This document shows, one piece after another, positions 11,904 through 21,801 of a DNA stretch of 64,000 bases (position 1 is the first letter of the stretch; each line of letters starts with the position of its first letter). A model generated the notes under the pieces. That model saw only the letters and a program-made list of their open reading frames with translations, did no database searches and was not told the origin of the DNA. The translations under genes were made by a program, and so were the position numbers. The DNA lies in NCBI RefSeq assembly GCF_003711395.1, contig NZ_PJRJ01000010.1, forward strand, positions 31,632 through 95,631, in the 5' to 3' direction. Source of the DNA: Acinetobacter sp. B51(2017). GTDB lineage: Bacteria > Pseudomonadota > Gammaproteobacteria > Pseudomonadales > Moraxellaceae.

Positions 11904-14096
11904 TTAATGATTTCTTGAAACACTGTCATTAACAATTCGCGGTGTAACAAAAATCAATAGCTCACGCTTATCTTCAGATTTCAGATCCTTACGGAATAAA
12001 CGACCCACATATGGCAAATCACCTAAGAAAGGTACTTTGGTTTGTTGAGTTTGGGTTTCTTGTTCGAATATTCCACCAAGCACCACGGTTTCGCCGTTAT
12101 TGACCAACACATTGGTATTAATTTCATTTTTATTTAAAATGATTTCACCGTTTGGTGCTGTGCCTGATGGTGAGTCACTATTGATCAGTAACTGCATTTG
12201 TACTTTGCCATCTGGGGTAATGCTTGGAGTCACTTCTAAGCTTAACAATGCATCTTTAAATTGGGTATCTGCTGTGGTACCGCCACCTGTGGTAGTGGTA
12301 GTTTGATACGGAATCTGTTGACCCGATGCCACTTTAGCTTGTTGTTTATCTGCAGTTAGAACTTTTGGTGTAGAAATTACTTCACCATAACCATCTGATT
12401 GTAAAGCAGATAGCTCAAGATCAAGCATAAAGTCAGATAAGCTAATTAAACCAAATGCGACACGACCTGCTGCATTTGCTACGCCTAAGTCGACGTTTAA
12501 GTTATCTGGACGTTGGATATCATAGCCACCGTTTTCATTCGGTTCACCACGTAAATCCCACAGCGTTTGCTCGCTACCACCAACGAGCAAGTTATTGTTT
12601 TTGTTAATTCCTTGTGACACTAAGCCCCATTTCACGCCCATTTCTTTGGTGAAATCAGTTGAGGCACGCACAATACGCGCTTCGACCATCACTTGTTTTA
12701 CAGAAACATCCAGCAGATCAATCATCTTACGAATTTGATCAATCTTGGCTGAGGTATCGTTAATAATTAAGGTATTGGTACGTGGGTCAACCGAGGCTGT
12801 ACCACGTGGGCTCAGTAAAGAACCGACGCTATCCCCGAGTAAATCGCTATCGGCTGTATTTGTGCTGCTACTCCCACCACGATTGCTGGCATTGCGTCCT
12901 TCGACGATTAATTTTTCAATATCAGCAGCTTTGGCATAGTTGAGCTGAATATATTCAGTTTGTAATGGGGCAAGTTTGATGCTTTGTGCAATGGCTTTCG
13001 CTTCTTCTTCTTCCGCTTTAGTTAATTCAGCTAAGGGCGCAATCCAAATCACGTTGCCATTACGACGTTTATCTAAATTTTTAGTTTTTAGAATAATATC
13101 TAAAGCTTGATCCCACGGCACATCTTTTAAGCGCAAGGTAATATTGCCTTGTACTGTATCGGCTGCCACCATGTTAATGCCAGTAAAGTCAGCTAATAAT
13201 TGCAATACACGGCGCACTTCGATGTCTTGGAAATCGAGTGAGATTTTCTTACCATTATAATGCTGTACAGTACGTGTCACTGCTTGCTGTGCGGTTGCAG
13301 TACTACGATCCACTGGACGCTTAACCGAAATGGTCAGCTTGTTTTCAGCTTGGTATGCCATGTATTCATAACTACCCGAAGTCTGAATCGTGACTACACC
13401 ACTACCCCCACTGTTTTGTGCATCAATGGTCGAGGCAGGCGTAGCAAAGTCATTGACATTTAAACGACGTGCTAAGTGAGTCGGGACTTTATTGCCCACA
13501 GTACGCACTACAATTTTGCTACCTTGCTGCTGTACATCTACAGGGGTATTGCGTCCTGCAAGATCAATCACCACCAGACCTTCGCCTGCTGCACCACGTT
13601 CAAAGCCAATATTGGTAATGCCTTGGGCTTCTTTAACCGTGGCAACAGGTGCAGCTGTACTGCTGCTAGTGCTAGTTGGGTTAATTTTTAAAATATAAGT
13701 GTTGCCTTCTACACGCGTGGTAAACGCACCTGCATCAGCCAAATTAATGTTTAAACGCGCACGCTGCGCATCTGACATTACTTCTAAATTGCTCGCTTCT
13801 TTGGTGGCAATAGTAATATTATTTTGTTTTAAGCTTTGGGTGGCTTTTTCAAAATCTAACACCAAACGTGCTGGGTTTTCTAGTTGATAGGCTTGTGGCT
13901 CTGGGGGAATACCATTAAACATGACACGAATTTCTGTGCCTTGATTGGGTACTTGCATAGGCACAATATTGGTAATGCTGACTTGTGCATTTGCCACTTG
14001 CATGACTGCCATTGCTACTGTTGCCATCGAAAACTGACGCAATAAATTCATGGTATTACCATCCCCAAAAATAAAATCTTTCACACTATTGTTCAT
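11904..14096 (-). CDS. pilQ: Type IV pilus secretin PilQ
   Basis: The outer-membrane secretin through which the type IV pilus emerges, also needed for DNA uptake. The 730-residue frame has AMIN-type N-terminal domains (IRVMFNGIPPEPQAYQLENPARLVLDFE), a secretin N0/STN domain near 290-340 (ISLDFQDIEVRRVLQLLADFTGIN), an N1 domain, and a C-terminal secretin beta-barrel with VPFLGDLPYVGRLFR. Two starts are possible. The ATG at 14094-14096 has AAGGA in front of it and follows pilP by 9 bases. The ATG at 14049-14051 would place a clean signal peptide (cleaved after ANA) at the N-terminus. I kept the first. Confidence 0.93.
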   Translation of the reverse strand: MNNSVKDFIFGDGNTMNLLRQFSMATVAMAVMQVANAQVSITNIVPMQVPNQGTEIRVMFNGIPPEPQAYQLENPARLVLDFEKATQSLKQNNITIATKEASNLEVMSDAQRARLNINLADAGAFTTRVEGNTYILKINPTSTSSSTAAPVATVKEAQGITNIGFERGAAGEGLVVIDLAGRNTPVDVQQQGSKIVVRTVGNKVPTHLARRLNVNDFATPASTIDAQNSGGSGVVTIQTSGSYEYMAYQAENKLTISVKRPVDRSTATAQQAVTRTVQHYNGKKISLDFQDIEVRRVLQLLADFTGINMVAADTVQGNITLRLKDVPWDQALDIILKTKNLDKRRNGNVIWIAPLAELTKAEEEEAKAIAQSIKLAPLQTEYIQLNYAKAADIEKLIVEGRNASNRGGSSSTNTADSDLLGDSVGSLLSPRGTASVDPRTNTLIINDTSAKIDQIRKMIDLLDVSVKQVMVEARIVRASTDFTKEMGVKWGLVSQGINKNNNLLVGGSEQTLWDLRGEPNENGGYDIQRPDNLNVDLGVANAAGRVAFGLISLSDFMLDLELSALQSDGYGEVISTPKVLTADKQQAKVASGQQIPYQTTTTTGGGTTADTQFKDALLSLEVTPSITPDGKVQMQLLINSDSPSGTAPNGEIILNKNEINTNVLVNNGETVVLGGIFEQETQTQQTKVPFLGDLPYVGRLFRKDLKSEDKRELLIFVTPRIVNDSVSRNH

Positions 14097-14105
14097 TGTT
14101 ATTCC

Positions 14106-14636
14106 TTAAGGCGCTGCAGCACCCAGCAGTACCAGACTACGTGGACGTTCTAAATAACCTTCACGACCATCAGGAATGATTTCGATCAGATCAATTTGCG
14201 TTGGTGTAATGCGTACCACGCGACCATGATTGTTGCCCATATAACTGCCAATTTGTACGCGCTCTAATTCACCATCAGGCGTTTGAATGACCGCGGTAAT
14301 TTTACCTAAGTTATTGAGCATACTGCCTTTCATGTTCAGGCTTTCCAGTGCATAACTTTCGAGTGGCTGTGGTGCGCGTGAGAAGTTTGGAAAGACGCGT
14401 TTACCTGCCATAATTTTCAGCTCTGCCGCCAAAGAAGTAGGCATAAACGGACTTTTTAATTGATGCGCAGCATAATCAAAAGTCGGAACAGGCATAAAAA
14501 CAGGTGCGGGTTCAATTGGTAATGGCGGTTGATTACGAATTTCCGCCATCTGTTGATTGACTGCGTCAATTCGTGAATCACAGCCCACTAATGCCAATCC
14601 CAGCAAGAGGCTTAAGCTAATTTTGCTCATCTGCAT
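14106..14636 (-). CDS. pilP: Type IV pilus assembly lipoprotein PilP
   Basis: The inner-membrane lipoprotein that links the PilN-PilO dimer to the PilQ secretin. The 176-residue protein starts with a lipoprotein signal ending LALVGC (lipobox Cys at residue 19). A disordered Pro-rich segment follows, then a C-terminal beta domain (LESLNMKGSMLN, VQIGSYMGNNHGRVV) conserved in PilP. It directly abuts pilO, with start and stop codons overlapping. Confidence 0.94.
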   Translation of the reverse strand: MQMSKISLSLLLGLALVGCDSRIDAVNQQMAEIRNQPPLPIEPAPVFMPVPTFDYAAHQLKSPFMPTSLAAELKIMAGKRVFPNFSRAPQPLESYALESLNMKGSMLNNLGKITAVIQTPDGELERVQIGSYMGNNHGRVVRITPTQIDLIEIIPDGREGYLERPRSLVLLGAAAP

Positions 14637-15352
14637 TATGGCGTCTCCCCTGTTGCTGTTGCAGCTGCATTCTGCTCGTCTGGATTTACCCCGATATAAC
14701 GATAGGTTTTCGCGTTAACCTTATAGGTCACTACAGGTACTTCCGCACGTTTTTCTTTGCTTTCTAATGCTGAAATTTCAAAATCGTGTAAGGTGACAAT
14801 CCGTGGTAATGCCGCAATTCCGCTCACAAATGAACCAAAGGCATGGTAATCACCCGTCGCTTCAATCGCAATTGGCTGCTCAATAAAGAACTCTTGCTTA
14901 ATTTCATTTTCTAGACGGATATTTTTAAATTTCAGTCCAGCATTCACCCCAGTGATGTTGATATCTTCTACTAAACCAGGAATTTCAGTTTCTTTAGGTA
15001 ATTGTTCTAACTGTTGGTTAAAGTTAGCTTGCATATCCATCAGTTGTGCTTGATATTGCTGTAAGTTACGCAGTTTAGAATCTTTGTCACGAAACTCATT
15101 CAGTAGCTGTGCTTCTTGAGCACGAGCGGCTTCAATGGCATCTAATTTTGGCTTAATCGCCAAGAAATAACCAATCGCAGCAATCACCAGCAGTAAAAAT
15201 AACCAACACGTAAGTTTGACAGAAACTGGCCAACCACCATAGTTATTGGTGTCTAAAGTATTAAATTGCTGAAAGAATTTTTCTAGCGTCATTTTCTTTT
15301 TGGGGTTATGCGCTACATCTTGACTTAATTCATCCAATTCTTCACGACTCAT
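14636..15352 (-). CDS. pilO: Type IV pilus inner-membrane protein PilO
   Basis: A bitopic inner-membrane protein that dimerises with PilN and sets the alignment complex of the pilus machine. The 238 residues comprise a cytoplasmic N-terminus, one membrane helix (about 45-65), a coiled-coil stretch (about 70-120) and a ferredoxin-like periplasmic domain. Its codons overlap those of pilN and pilP by one base at each end, so the operon is tightly coupled. Confidence 0.93.
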   Translation of the reverse strand: MSREELDELSQDVAHNPKKKMTLEKFFQQFNTLDTNNYGGWPVSVKLTCWLFLLLVIAAIGYFLAIKPKLDAIEAARAQEAQLLNEFRDKDSKLRNLQQYQAQLMDMQANFNQQLEQLPKETEIPGLVEDINITGVNAGLKFKNIRLENEIKQEFFIEQPIAIEATGDYHAFGSFVSGIAALPRIVTLHDFEISALESKEKRAEVPVVTYKVNAKTYRYIGVNPDEQNAAATATGETP

Positions 15353-16002
15353 TATGGTGCCCCCGTTACGCTAAGATCGGCTTCACTTGCGGCTATCTCA
15401 TCTAGATCTGCCACAATATCCATTTTGATTTCATCAAGATCGGCAGTCACAACAAATGAGCCATAGCTGTCTTCACGACGCGGCACAAGTGAGCTAGCTG
15501 GTTGTTGTTTATTTTCTTCAACGGCCAAGAAAGAGTTCATAAAAGCATTACGATACCAAGCCGATGCTTCTAGACCGCGTAGTAAATCTGCTACGGTATT
15601 TGGACTATCTGCACGCCCTTCGATGGTAAATTTATCGCCTTGACGCACAAACTTGGTGATATACATATTGCCTGGTGTGACACGTACCAACTCATCCACC
15701 AAACGTACAGCCACAGGACGTTGACCTTGTAAACCTTGAATCAACTTCATACGCTCGACAATCGCATCACGCTGCTCTTGTAGACCTTCTAATGATTTCA
15801 GCTGCACATCTAGATTTTGGTTAGTACTCATCACCAATTGATTGGCTTGATTTTGATCTTCTAAACGACCATCAAAATACATCCAAGTACCCACAACTCC
15901 AAGTACCCCAAGTAAAGCCACCCCAATAGAAACGGCAATAAATTCTTTTTTACGTTTTTCTCTTAGCTCATCACGCCAAGGGAGTAAGTTAATTCTTGCC
16001 AT
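15352..16002 (-). CDS. pilN: Type IV pilus inner-membrane protein PilN
   Basis: The partner of PilO. The N-terminus MARINLLPWRDELREKRKKEF contains the conserved INLLPWR motif, which docks into the cleft of PilM in the cytoplasm. One membrane helix follows (about 23-43), then a coiled coil and a periplasmic ferredoxin-like domain. The length of 216 residues is slightly above that of typical PilN because of an acidic, Asp/Glu-rich C-terminal tail. Confidence 0.94.
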   Translation of the reverse strand: MARINLLPWRDELREKRKKEFIAVSIGVALLGVLGVVGTWMYFDGRLEDQNQANQLVMSTNQNLDVQLKSLEGLQEQRDAIVERMKLIQGLQGQRPVAVRLVDELVRVTPGNMYITKFVRQGDKFTIEGRADSPNTVADLLRGLEASAWYRNAFMNSFLAVEENKQQPASSLVPRREDSYGSFVVTADLDEIKMDIVADLDEIAASEADLSVTGAP

Positions 16003-17060
16003 TAATCAAAACTCCGCATTGCTAGGCCACAGGCCACCATCAGTGAAGACGCATCTTTTTCAATTTTTTGTACATCAACTTTGCTTGAAAAGCCCATTTG
16101 CAAGAATGGATTTGCAACTGTGACACGGTAACCGAGCTTTTGCTGAATGAGTTTAGCAAGACCGGTAATATTGGCATTACCCCCTGCTAACAAAATATGA
16201 TCGATTTCATTAAATTGTGACGATGAGAAAAAGAATTGCAAAGAACGTGCCGCTTGTTGAACCACAGCAACTAAATAAGGTTCTAAAACTTCTGCTTCAT
16301 AATCATCTGGTAAACTTTGAATTTTTTTAGCGCGACCGGCTTCTTCAAAAGATAAACCATAACGGTTTTGAATATCTTGAGTGAGTTGCTTACCCCCAAA
16401 AACCTGCTCACGGGTGTAAATCACTTTACCGTTTTGCATTACAGATAATGTGGTCATGGTATGACCAATATCTAAAATCGCAACAGTATGTACACCTACA
16501 GGTAAGGTATCAGCAAACACTTCATACGCATTTTCAATGGCAAAGCTTTCTACGTCGGCAATTTTGGGGGTCAGGCCGGCAAGCTCTAAGACTTCAGAAC
16601 GAAGGCTGATATTTTCCAAACGTGTGGCCACCAATAATACTTTAACGCGGTGGGGATTGGCTAAACGATCAGGCAATACTTCAAAATCAAGACTAACTTC
16701 ATCTAATGGGAACGGAATATATTGCTCGGCATCCATTCGAATTTGCACTTCACGTTCGTCATCATTCATATCTGCATCCATTTCGATGACTTTAGAAATC
16801 ACCATAGATGTAGGTACAGCAAAGGCTGCATGATCACTACGTGGATCGGCAAAATTGATCGCACGCTCTAAAGCATCTGCGACTGCTTCGACATTTAAAA
16901 TATTTTTTTCAACTACACTGCCATCTGGTAAGGGTACAAGAGCATAGCTCTCGACATGGTACTTACCATTTTTTACAGCGAGTTCTAAAACTTTAACAGA
17001 AGTAGAACTAATATCTACACCTATTAACCCCTTATTTGGTTTACGATATAACCTGAGCAC
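16002..17060 (-). CDS. pilM: Type IV pilus actin-like ATPase PilM
   Basis: A cytoplasmic actin-fold protein that binds ATP and PilN. The 352 residues show the phosphate-1 segment GLIGVDISSTSVKVLEL near residue 10, the phosphate-2 segment AILDIGHTMTTLSVMQNG near 200 and the adenosine segment HILLAGGNANITGLAKLI near 300. It is the first gene of pilMNOPQ and is divergent from ponA, so the 164-base gap 17061-17224 carries promoters for both directions. Confidence 0.95.
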   Translation of the reverse strand: MLRLYRKPNKGLIGVDISSTSVKVLELAVKNGKYHVESYALVPLPDGSVVEKNILNVEAVADALERAINFADPRSDHAAFAVPTSMVISKVIEMDADMNDDEREVQIRMDAEQYIPFPLDEVSLDFEVLPDRLANPHRVKVLLVATRLENISLRSEVLELAGLTPKIADVESFAIENAYEVFADTLPVGVHTVAILDIGHTMTTLSVMQNGKVIYTREQVFGGKQLTQDIQNRYGLSFEEAGRAKKIQSLPDDYEAEVLEPYLVAVVQQAARSLQFFFSSSQFNEIDHILLAGGNANITGLAKLIQQKLGYRVTVANPFLQMGFSSKVDVQKIEKDASSLMVACGLAMRSFD

Positions 17061-17224
17061 AATTCAGTCCTATTATTTTTTTATCCCCAAAAAACAAAAC
17101 CCACTAATCGGTCAAGGTCTATAATTTTATACGGATACAATAACTCATCTAACAATCCGTAAGTGTAAAGGCTATACTGACGACCAATTAGTTTGCCATT
17201 AGCTCTTATTAAAACTTACTTGTT

Positions 17225-19792
17225 ATGAAAAAGCTATCTTGTTCAGGCCGTGTACATCCATTTTTTTTGAGCATAATTATAATTTTAGTCTCAATACCGA
17301 TGGGTTTTTATGGCATGTACCTCTATATCGCCCCATCCTTACCGGATATGTCGACGCTGAAAAAAGCGCCTTTGCTTAAGCCTTTACAAGTTTATAGCTC
17401 AGATAACCAATTGATTGCCGAATATGGTGGCAAACTTTCGGTGCCGGTTGCTTATAACCAAATTCCACAGACCTTTGTCCATGCTTTTTTAGCAGCCGAA
17501 GACTCATCTTTCTTTGACCATAGCGGTATTAGCTTTAAAGGCTTAGGTCGTGCAGTTACAGAAAGTGTGACAGGCTCAGATGTGCAAACAGGCGGTTCAA
17601 CCATCACCATGCAGGTGGCTAAAAACTACTATTTAAGTCCAGAGCGTACCTTAAAACGTAAGCTAACCGAAGTGTTTTTGGCACGCAAAATTGAACAAAC
17701 TTTATCTAAAGAAGAAATTATGACTTTATACGTCAATAAAATTTTCTTGGGTAAAAATGCGTATGGTATCGCGGCGGCTGCACGTATTTATTATAACAAG
17801 AGTTTAAATGAGCTATCTGTCGCACAAATGGCAATGATTGCAGGTTTACCCAAAGCTCCTTCTAAATACAACCCAATCGCCAATCCTGAACGTGCTTTAG
17901 AGCGTCGTAACTGGATTCTGGGACGTATGTTGCAGCTGGGCTATATTAACCAAACGCAATATCAAACTGCCATTGCTGAACCCTTAAATTTAGATAGCCC
18001 TGATCGTAGTATTAGCAACCGATTTCCCTATGTAGGGGAAATGGTGCGTAGCGAATTGGTAGAAAAATTTGGCGAGCAAGCCATTGATTCAGGTTATAAA
18101 GTCTATACGACTATTAATAGTGAACGTCAGGCGTATGCCGAACAAGCAGTACGTGATGGCTTAGAAGATTATGACCGTCGTCATGGCTGGCGCGGTGCTG
18201 AAGCACACGATAAACCGTTAAAAGACTTTATGGCTTATGCCAATACTTACCCTGCGCAAGTGGTTAAGGTCGGCAGCAGCTCGTTTGACGCCTTGATGCA
18301 AGATGGTTCAACTGTGACTGTGCCTTGGTCAGGTATGTCATGGGCGCGTCCCTATCGTAATGCCAATAGTGTAGGTGCTGCGCCGAGTCGGGCTTCGCAA
18401 ATTGTTAAAGTCAAAGATATTGTGCGTTTACGCCCCAATGCCGAAAAAACCACTTGGGCTTTAGTACAAATCCCCAAAGTTCAGGGTCAACTCATTGCTT
18501 TAAATCCGAATAGTGGCGCTTTAGAGGCTGTGGTGGGCGGATATAACTTTTATCACTCTAAGTTTAACCGTGCCATCCAAGGTTGGCGGCAACCAGGTTC
18601 TACCATCAAGCCTTTTGTTTACGCTTTGGCTTTAGAACGCGGTATGACGCCGCATAGCATAGTCAATGATGCACCAATTACCATTGGTAAGTGGAGTCCT
18701 AAAAACTCTGATGGGCGCTACTTAGGCATGATTCCACTGCGCCGTGCTTTGTATTTATCACGCAATACGGTATCGGTACGTTTATTACAAAGTGTTGGGG
18801 TTGAGCGGGCGCGCCAGTTATTTATGGACTTTGGTTTACAAGAAGATCAAATTCCGCGTAACTACACCATTGCCCTAGGAACCCCCCAAGTATTGCCTGT
18901 ACAAATGGCAACGGGTTATGCCACCTTTGCCAATGGCGGCTACCGTGTTCAACCTTATTTTATTGAACGTATTGAAGATGCCTATGGCAAAGTGATTTAT
19001 AAAGCTAATCCTGAATACGCTTGTATCCAATGTATTCACCAAAAACCGCAAGCTCCTGAAACTGATGTCAAACAACTGTCAGCCGACGATGCTGCATTCT
19101 TAGAGGCTGCATCAGAAGCCAAAGCAGCTTCAGAAGCTGCTGCATCAGAGGCGAGCACTGCCACAGCACCTGCTGCCAAAACAGATACCACTGAATATCG
19201 TCAAGCACAGCGAATTTTAAAATCCAGCTCAGCCTATGACATGGCGAATATTTTGCGTGATGTGATTCATCATGGTACAGGTCGTGCTGCGTTAAAAATT
19301 GGTCGTAATGACCTAGGAGGTAAAACAGGTACCACCAATGATGCCAAAGATGCATGGTTTGCAGGCTTTAATGGTAAATTAGTGACGATTACTTGGGTTG
19401 GTTTTGACCAACCTACCAGCTTAGGTCGTCGTGAGTATGGTGGCGTTGCAGCTTTACCTATTTGGAGTGACTTTATGGCCAAGTCTTTAAAAGACACGCC
19501 TTCAGCATGGGTAAGCTTAGACAGTAAAGCCAACGCACCAGAAGCACGTAATTCAACTGAGCCTACACAGGTCGAAGATCAAAAAGCCAACCGTGCAGCC
19601 CCACCACTGGCACGGCCTATTTATCGTCCACCACCAGTCACACCTAAACGCAGCGTCGAAAACGACTTTGCAGATTTACCGGGTGAAACTGCATTGCAAC
19701 CTGTGCATAAAGCACCACCACCCATGCAGAGTGCGCCAAAACGTGAAGCGCCAAGCGATAGTTTAGAAAAATTAATTCGCGAAGTTGAATAA
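17225..19792 (+). CDS. ponA: Penicillin-binding protein 1A, bifunctional
   Basis: A class A PBP that polymerises lipid II and crosslinks peptidoglycan. The 855 residues begin with a cytoplasmic tail and membrane anchor (about 12-35). The glycosyltransferase domain has its catalytic Glu at residue 92 in AAEDSSFFDHSG. An OB-like insert follows, then the transpeptidase domain with catalytic Ser459 in PGSTIKPF, the SRN triad and KTGT at about 700. An Ala/Ser/Glu-rich insert near 615-650 and a Pro-rich tail vary among Acinetobacter. Divergence from pilM matches the Pseudomonas arrangement. Confidence 0.95.
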   Translation: MKKLSCSGRVHPFFLSIIIILVSIPMGFYGMYLYIAPSLPDMSTLKKAPLLKPLQVYSSDNQLIAEYGGKLSVPVAYNQIPQTFVHAFLAAEDSSFFDHSGISFKGLGRAVTESVTGSDVQTGGSTITMQVAKNYYLSPERTLKRKLTEVFLARKIEQTLSKEEIMTLYVNKIFLGKNAYGIAAAARIYYNKSLNELSVAQMAMIAGLPKAPSKYNPIANPERALERRNWILGRMLQLGYINQTQYQTAIAEPLNLDSPDRSISNRFPYVGEMVRSELVEKFGEQAIDSGYKVYTTINSERQAYAEQAVRDGLEDYDRRHGWRGAEAHDKPLKDFMAYANTYPAQVVKVGSSSFDALMQDGSTVTVPWSGMSWARPYRNANSVGAAPSRASQIVKVKDIVRLRPNAEKTTWALVQIPKVQGQLIALNPNSGALEAVVGGYNFYHSKFNRAIQGWRQPGSTIKPFVYALALERGMTPHSIVNDAPITIGKWSPKNSDGRYLGMIPLRRALYLSRNTVSVRLLQSVGVERARQLFMDFGLQEDQIPRNYTIALGTPQVLPVQMATGYATFANGGYRVQPYFIERIEDAYGKVIYKANPEYACIQCIHQKPQAPETDVKQLSADDAAFLEAASEAKAASEAAASEASTATAPAAKTDTTEYRQAQRILKSSSAYDMANILRDVIHHGTGRAALKIGRNDLGGKTGTTNDAKDAWFAGFNGKLVTITWVGFDQPTSLGRREYGGVAALPIWSDFMAKSLKDTPSAWVSLDSKANAPEARNSTEPTQVEDQKANRAAPPLARPIYRPPPVTPKRSVENDFADLPGETALQPVHKAPPPMQSAPKREAPSDSLEKLIREVE

Positions 19793-19793
19793 T

Positions 19794-19819
19794 AAAAAAG
19801 CCCGCAATTGCGGGCTTTT
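19794..19819. terminator. Bidirectional terminator between ponA and rlmA
   Basis: A perfect stem GCCCGC AATT GCGGGC has an A-run on its left and TTTT on its right. It lies between the two convergent genes and can end both transcripts. Confidence 0.85.
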
Positions 19820-19820
19820 G

Positions 19821-20624
19821 TTATTTCTTCTTAAATAAATAAATTTGGAACTGAGCATTTAATTCAAGACTTTCATTGGCTTCTAAAGCCTGACGACGCT
19901 CGGGTTTAGCCTTATAGGCATACGGGGTCATCGCAATTAGATTTTTTAAGTCACTTTGTTTGAGCTGCATAGGTGCATTAATCACAATGTCTTCAACCAA
20001 TTCAAAAGCATCTTGTAACTGCTCGACAAACTTAGCTGAATCATGTGCTTTAACTTCTTCAAATAAAGCTTCACGCATGGCATATAAATGCTGTGCGGCA
20101 GGAGTCACTACCATTAAATACCCCTGATCTTTTAAGACACGTAAAATCTCTTGCTTAGGAATCGGGCTAAATAAACTGGTACATACGTCAATTGAGGCAT
20201 CTAAAACAGGTAAAGTTGCGCCTGTGCCCACCACCCAAGTGACCTCTTTATTGAGTTTGGCGGCCACTTGTACTGCATTTTTAGCAATATCAACACCCAC
20301 GCACTGTAACACTTCGGCTTGCATAGCATTGGTGTAATAACCTTCACCACAACCAATATCAAGTAAATTTTCGATGCGTAATTCAGCAATTTTTTGCACC
20401 ACTGCTTGCTGTAACGCAGCGTAATGCCCTGCACTTAAAAAAGCACGACGTGCTTGTACCGACTCAGGCGTATCACCTGGATTCTTACTATGTTTATGCT
20501 GCACCACATGTAAATTGACATAGCCCTGTTTAGCCAAGTCATAACTATGACGATTTACACAGTGCCATGTTTTTTCTGTAAGACTCAGTTTTTCCCGACA
20601 TACAGGGCACATGAGTAGGTTCAT
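19821..20624 (-). CDS. rlmA: 23S rRNA (guanine-N1)-methyltransferase RlmA type
   Basis: A SAM-dependent methyltransferase for a helix-35 guanine of 23S rRNA (G745 in E. coli). The N-terminus has the RlmA zinc-finger pattern LLMCPVCREKL and CVNRHSYDLAKQGYVNL. The SAM motif LLDIGCGEGYYTNAM follows near residue 95. I chose the ATG at 20622-20624, six bases after GGAGAAA; the ATG just before it (20625-20627) would be too close to the ribosome site. Length from the chosen start is 267. It is convergent with ponA. Confidence 0.85.
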   Translation of the reverse strand: MNLLMCPVCREKLSLTEKTWHCVNRHSYDLAKQGYVNLHVVQHKHSKNPGDTPESVQARRAFLSAGHYAALQQAVVQKIAELRIENLLDIGCGEGYYTNAMQAEVLQCVGVDIAKNAVQVAAKLNKEVTWVVGTGATLPVLDASIDVCTSLFSPIPKQEILRVLKDQGYLMVVTPAAQHLYAMREALFEEVKAHDSAKFVEQLQDAFELVEDIVINAPMQLKQSDLKNLIAMTPYAYKAKPERRQALEANESLELNAQFQIYLFKKK

Positions 20625-20640
20625 CATTTTCTCCAAAAAC

Positions 20641-20673
20641 AAAAAAAGCCGGCAAATGCCGACTTTCTTTTTT
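20641..20673 (-). terminator. Terminator after mraY
   Basis: On the minus strand a GTCGGC ATTT GCCGGC stem (one G-U pair) is followed by seven T. It lies 10 bases beyond mraY and ends the mra/mur transcript before rlmA. Confidence 0.8.
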
Positions 20674-20682
20674 ACGATTTGC

Positions 20683-21801
20683 TTAACGCAATTTTAAAGT
20701 CATTAGACCTAAAACTACTAGCATAATTGTGATAATCCAGAAACGAATCACCACTTGCGTTTCACGCCAGCCTTTTTTCTCATAGTGATGATGCAATGGT
20801 GCCATTAAGAACACACGTTTATTACGCATACGTAATGAACCAATTTGTAAGAATACCGAAATGGCTTCTACTACAAATACACCGCCCATAATCGCAAAGA
20901 CGATTTCTTGACGTACCATGACTGCAATGGTACCTAGCATCGCACCTAAAGATAATGCACCCACATCCCCCATAAATACTTGCGCAGGATGCGCGTTGTA
21001 CCAAAGAAAAGCGAGGCCCGCACCAATCATTGCCGCACAAATCACCACCAATTCAGATGAATATTTCACATAAGGAATATGTAAATACGTGGCAAAACGT
21101 ACATCACCAGCCAGATAAGCAAATACGCCTAAACCTGCTGCCACCAAGACAATTGGCATAATCGCCAAACCATCTAAGCCATCAGTTAGGTTGACTGCAT
21201 TAGATGCACCGTTAATCACCAAATAAGTAAAGATAATAAAACCAATACCCAGTGGGATAATCGACAATGGAATCGAAATTTCTTTAAAGAATGGAATCAA
21301 AACATCCAACATAGACGCTGTTTGCGCCGCAGTCGGTTGTAGCGTTGCGATGTAATACAATGCAATACCTGCACCTATTGAACCGACAGAAGTCCAAAAG
21401 AATTTCTTACGCGCAGGTAAGCCAGCATTGTCTTTATAACGGATTTTAATCCAGTCATCCGCCCAGCCCACAGCACCAAAGATCACCATTACCGCCAGTA
21501 CAATCCAAACATAAGGGTTGCTTAAATCTGCCCAAAGTAAGGTTGAAATACCAATAGACAATAAGATCAGTAAACCACCCATGGTTGGGGTGCCCATTTT
21601 TTTGGCATGCCCTTCAGGTGCATAGCTACTCACTGCCTGACCATATTTTAAGGCTTGTAACTTACGGATCATATAAGGGCCGAGCGCAAGGCCAATCCCA
21701 AGTGCAGTGAGGACACTTAATAGTGCACGTAGCGTTAGATAACGTACTACACCAAACGAGTCATGATAACTCGCTAAGTGTTCGAACAACCAGAGTAGCA
21801 T
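20683..21801 (-). CDS. mraY: Phospho-N-acetylmuramoyl-pentapeptide transferase
   Basis: The inner-membrane enzyme that moves phospho-MurNAc-pentapeptide from UDP to undecaprenyl phosphate, forming lipid I. The 372 residues have about ten membrane helices. The family motifs are [38 protein letters not shown] (catalytic Asp pair) and [12 protein letters not shown]. Its start follows the murF stop directly. It is the last gene of this partial cell-wall cluster. Confidence 0.97.
   Translation of the reverse strand: MLLWLFEHLASYHDSFGVVRYLTLRALLSVLTALGIGLALGPYMIRKLQALKYGQAVSSYAPEGHAKKMGTPTMGGLLILLSIGISTLLWADLSNPYVWIVLAVMVIFGAVGWADDWIKIRYKDNAGLPARKKFFWTSVGSIGAGIALYYIATLQPTAAQTASMLDVLIPFFKEISIPLSIIPLGIGFIIFTYLVINGASNAVNLTDGLDGLAIMPIVLVAAGLGVFAYLAGDVRFATYLHIPYVKYSSELVVICAAMIGAGLAFLWYNAHPAQVFMGDVGALSLGAMLGTIAVMVRQEIVFAIMGGVFVVEAISVFLQIGSLRMRNKRVFLMAPLHHHYEKKGWRETQVVIRFWIITIMLVVLGLMTLKLR

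Noticed and set aside
17061..17224. Consensus sigma-70 promoters in the pilM-ponA gap
   Set aside because: TATAAT-like words occur but no -35 at correct spacing could be matched, so no promoter is called although both must be here.
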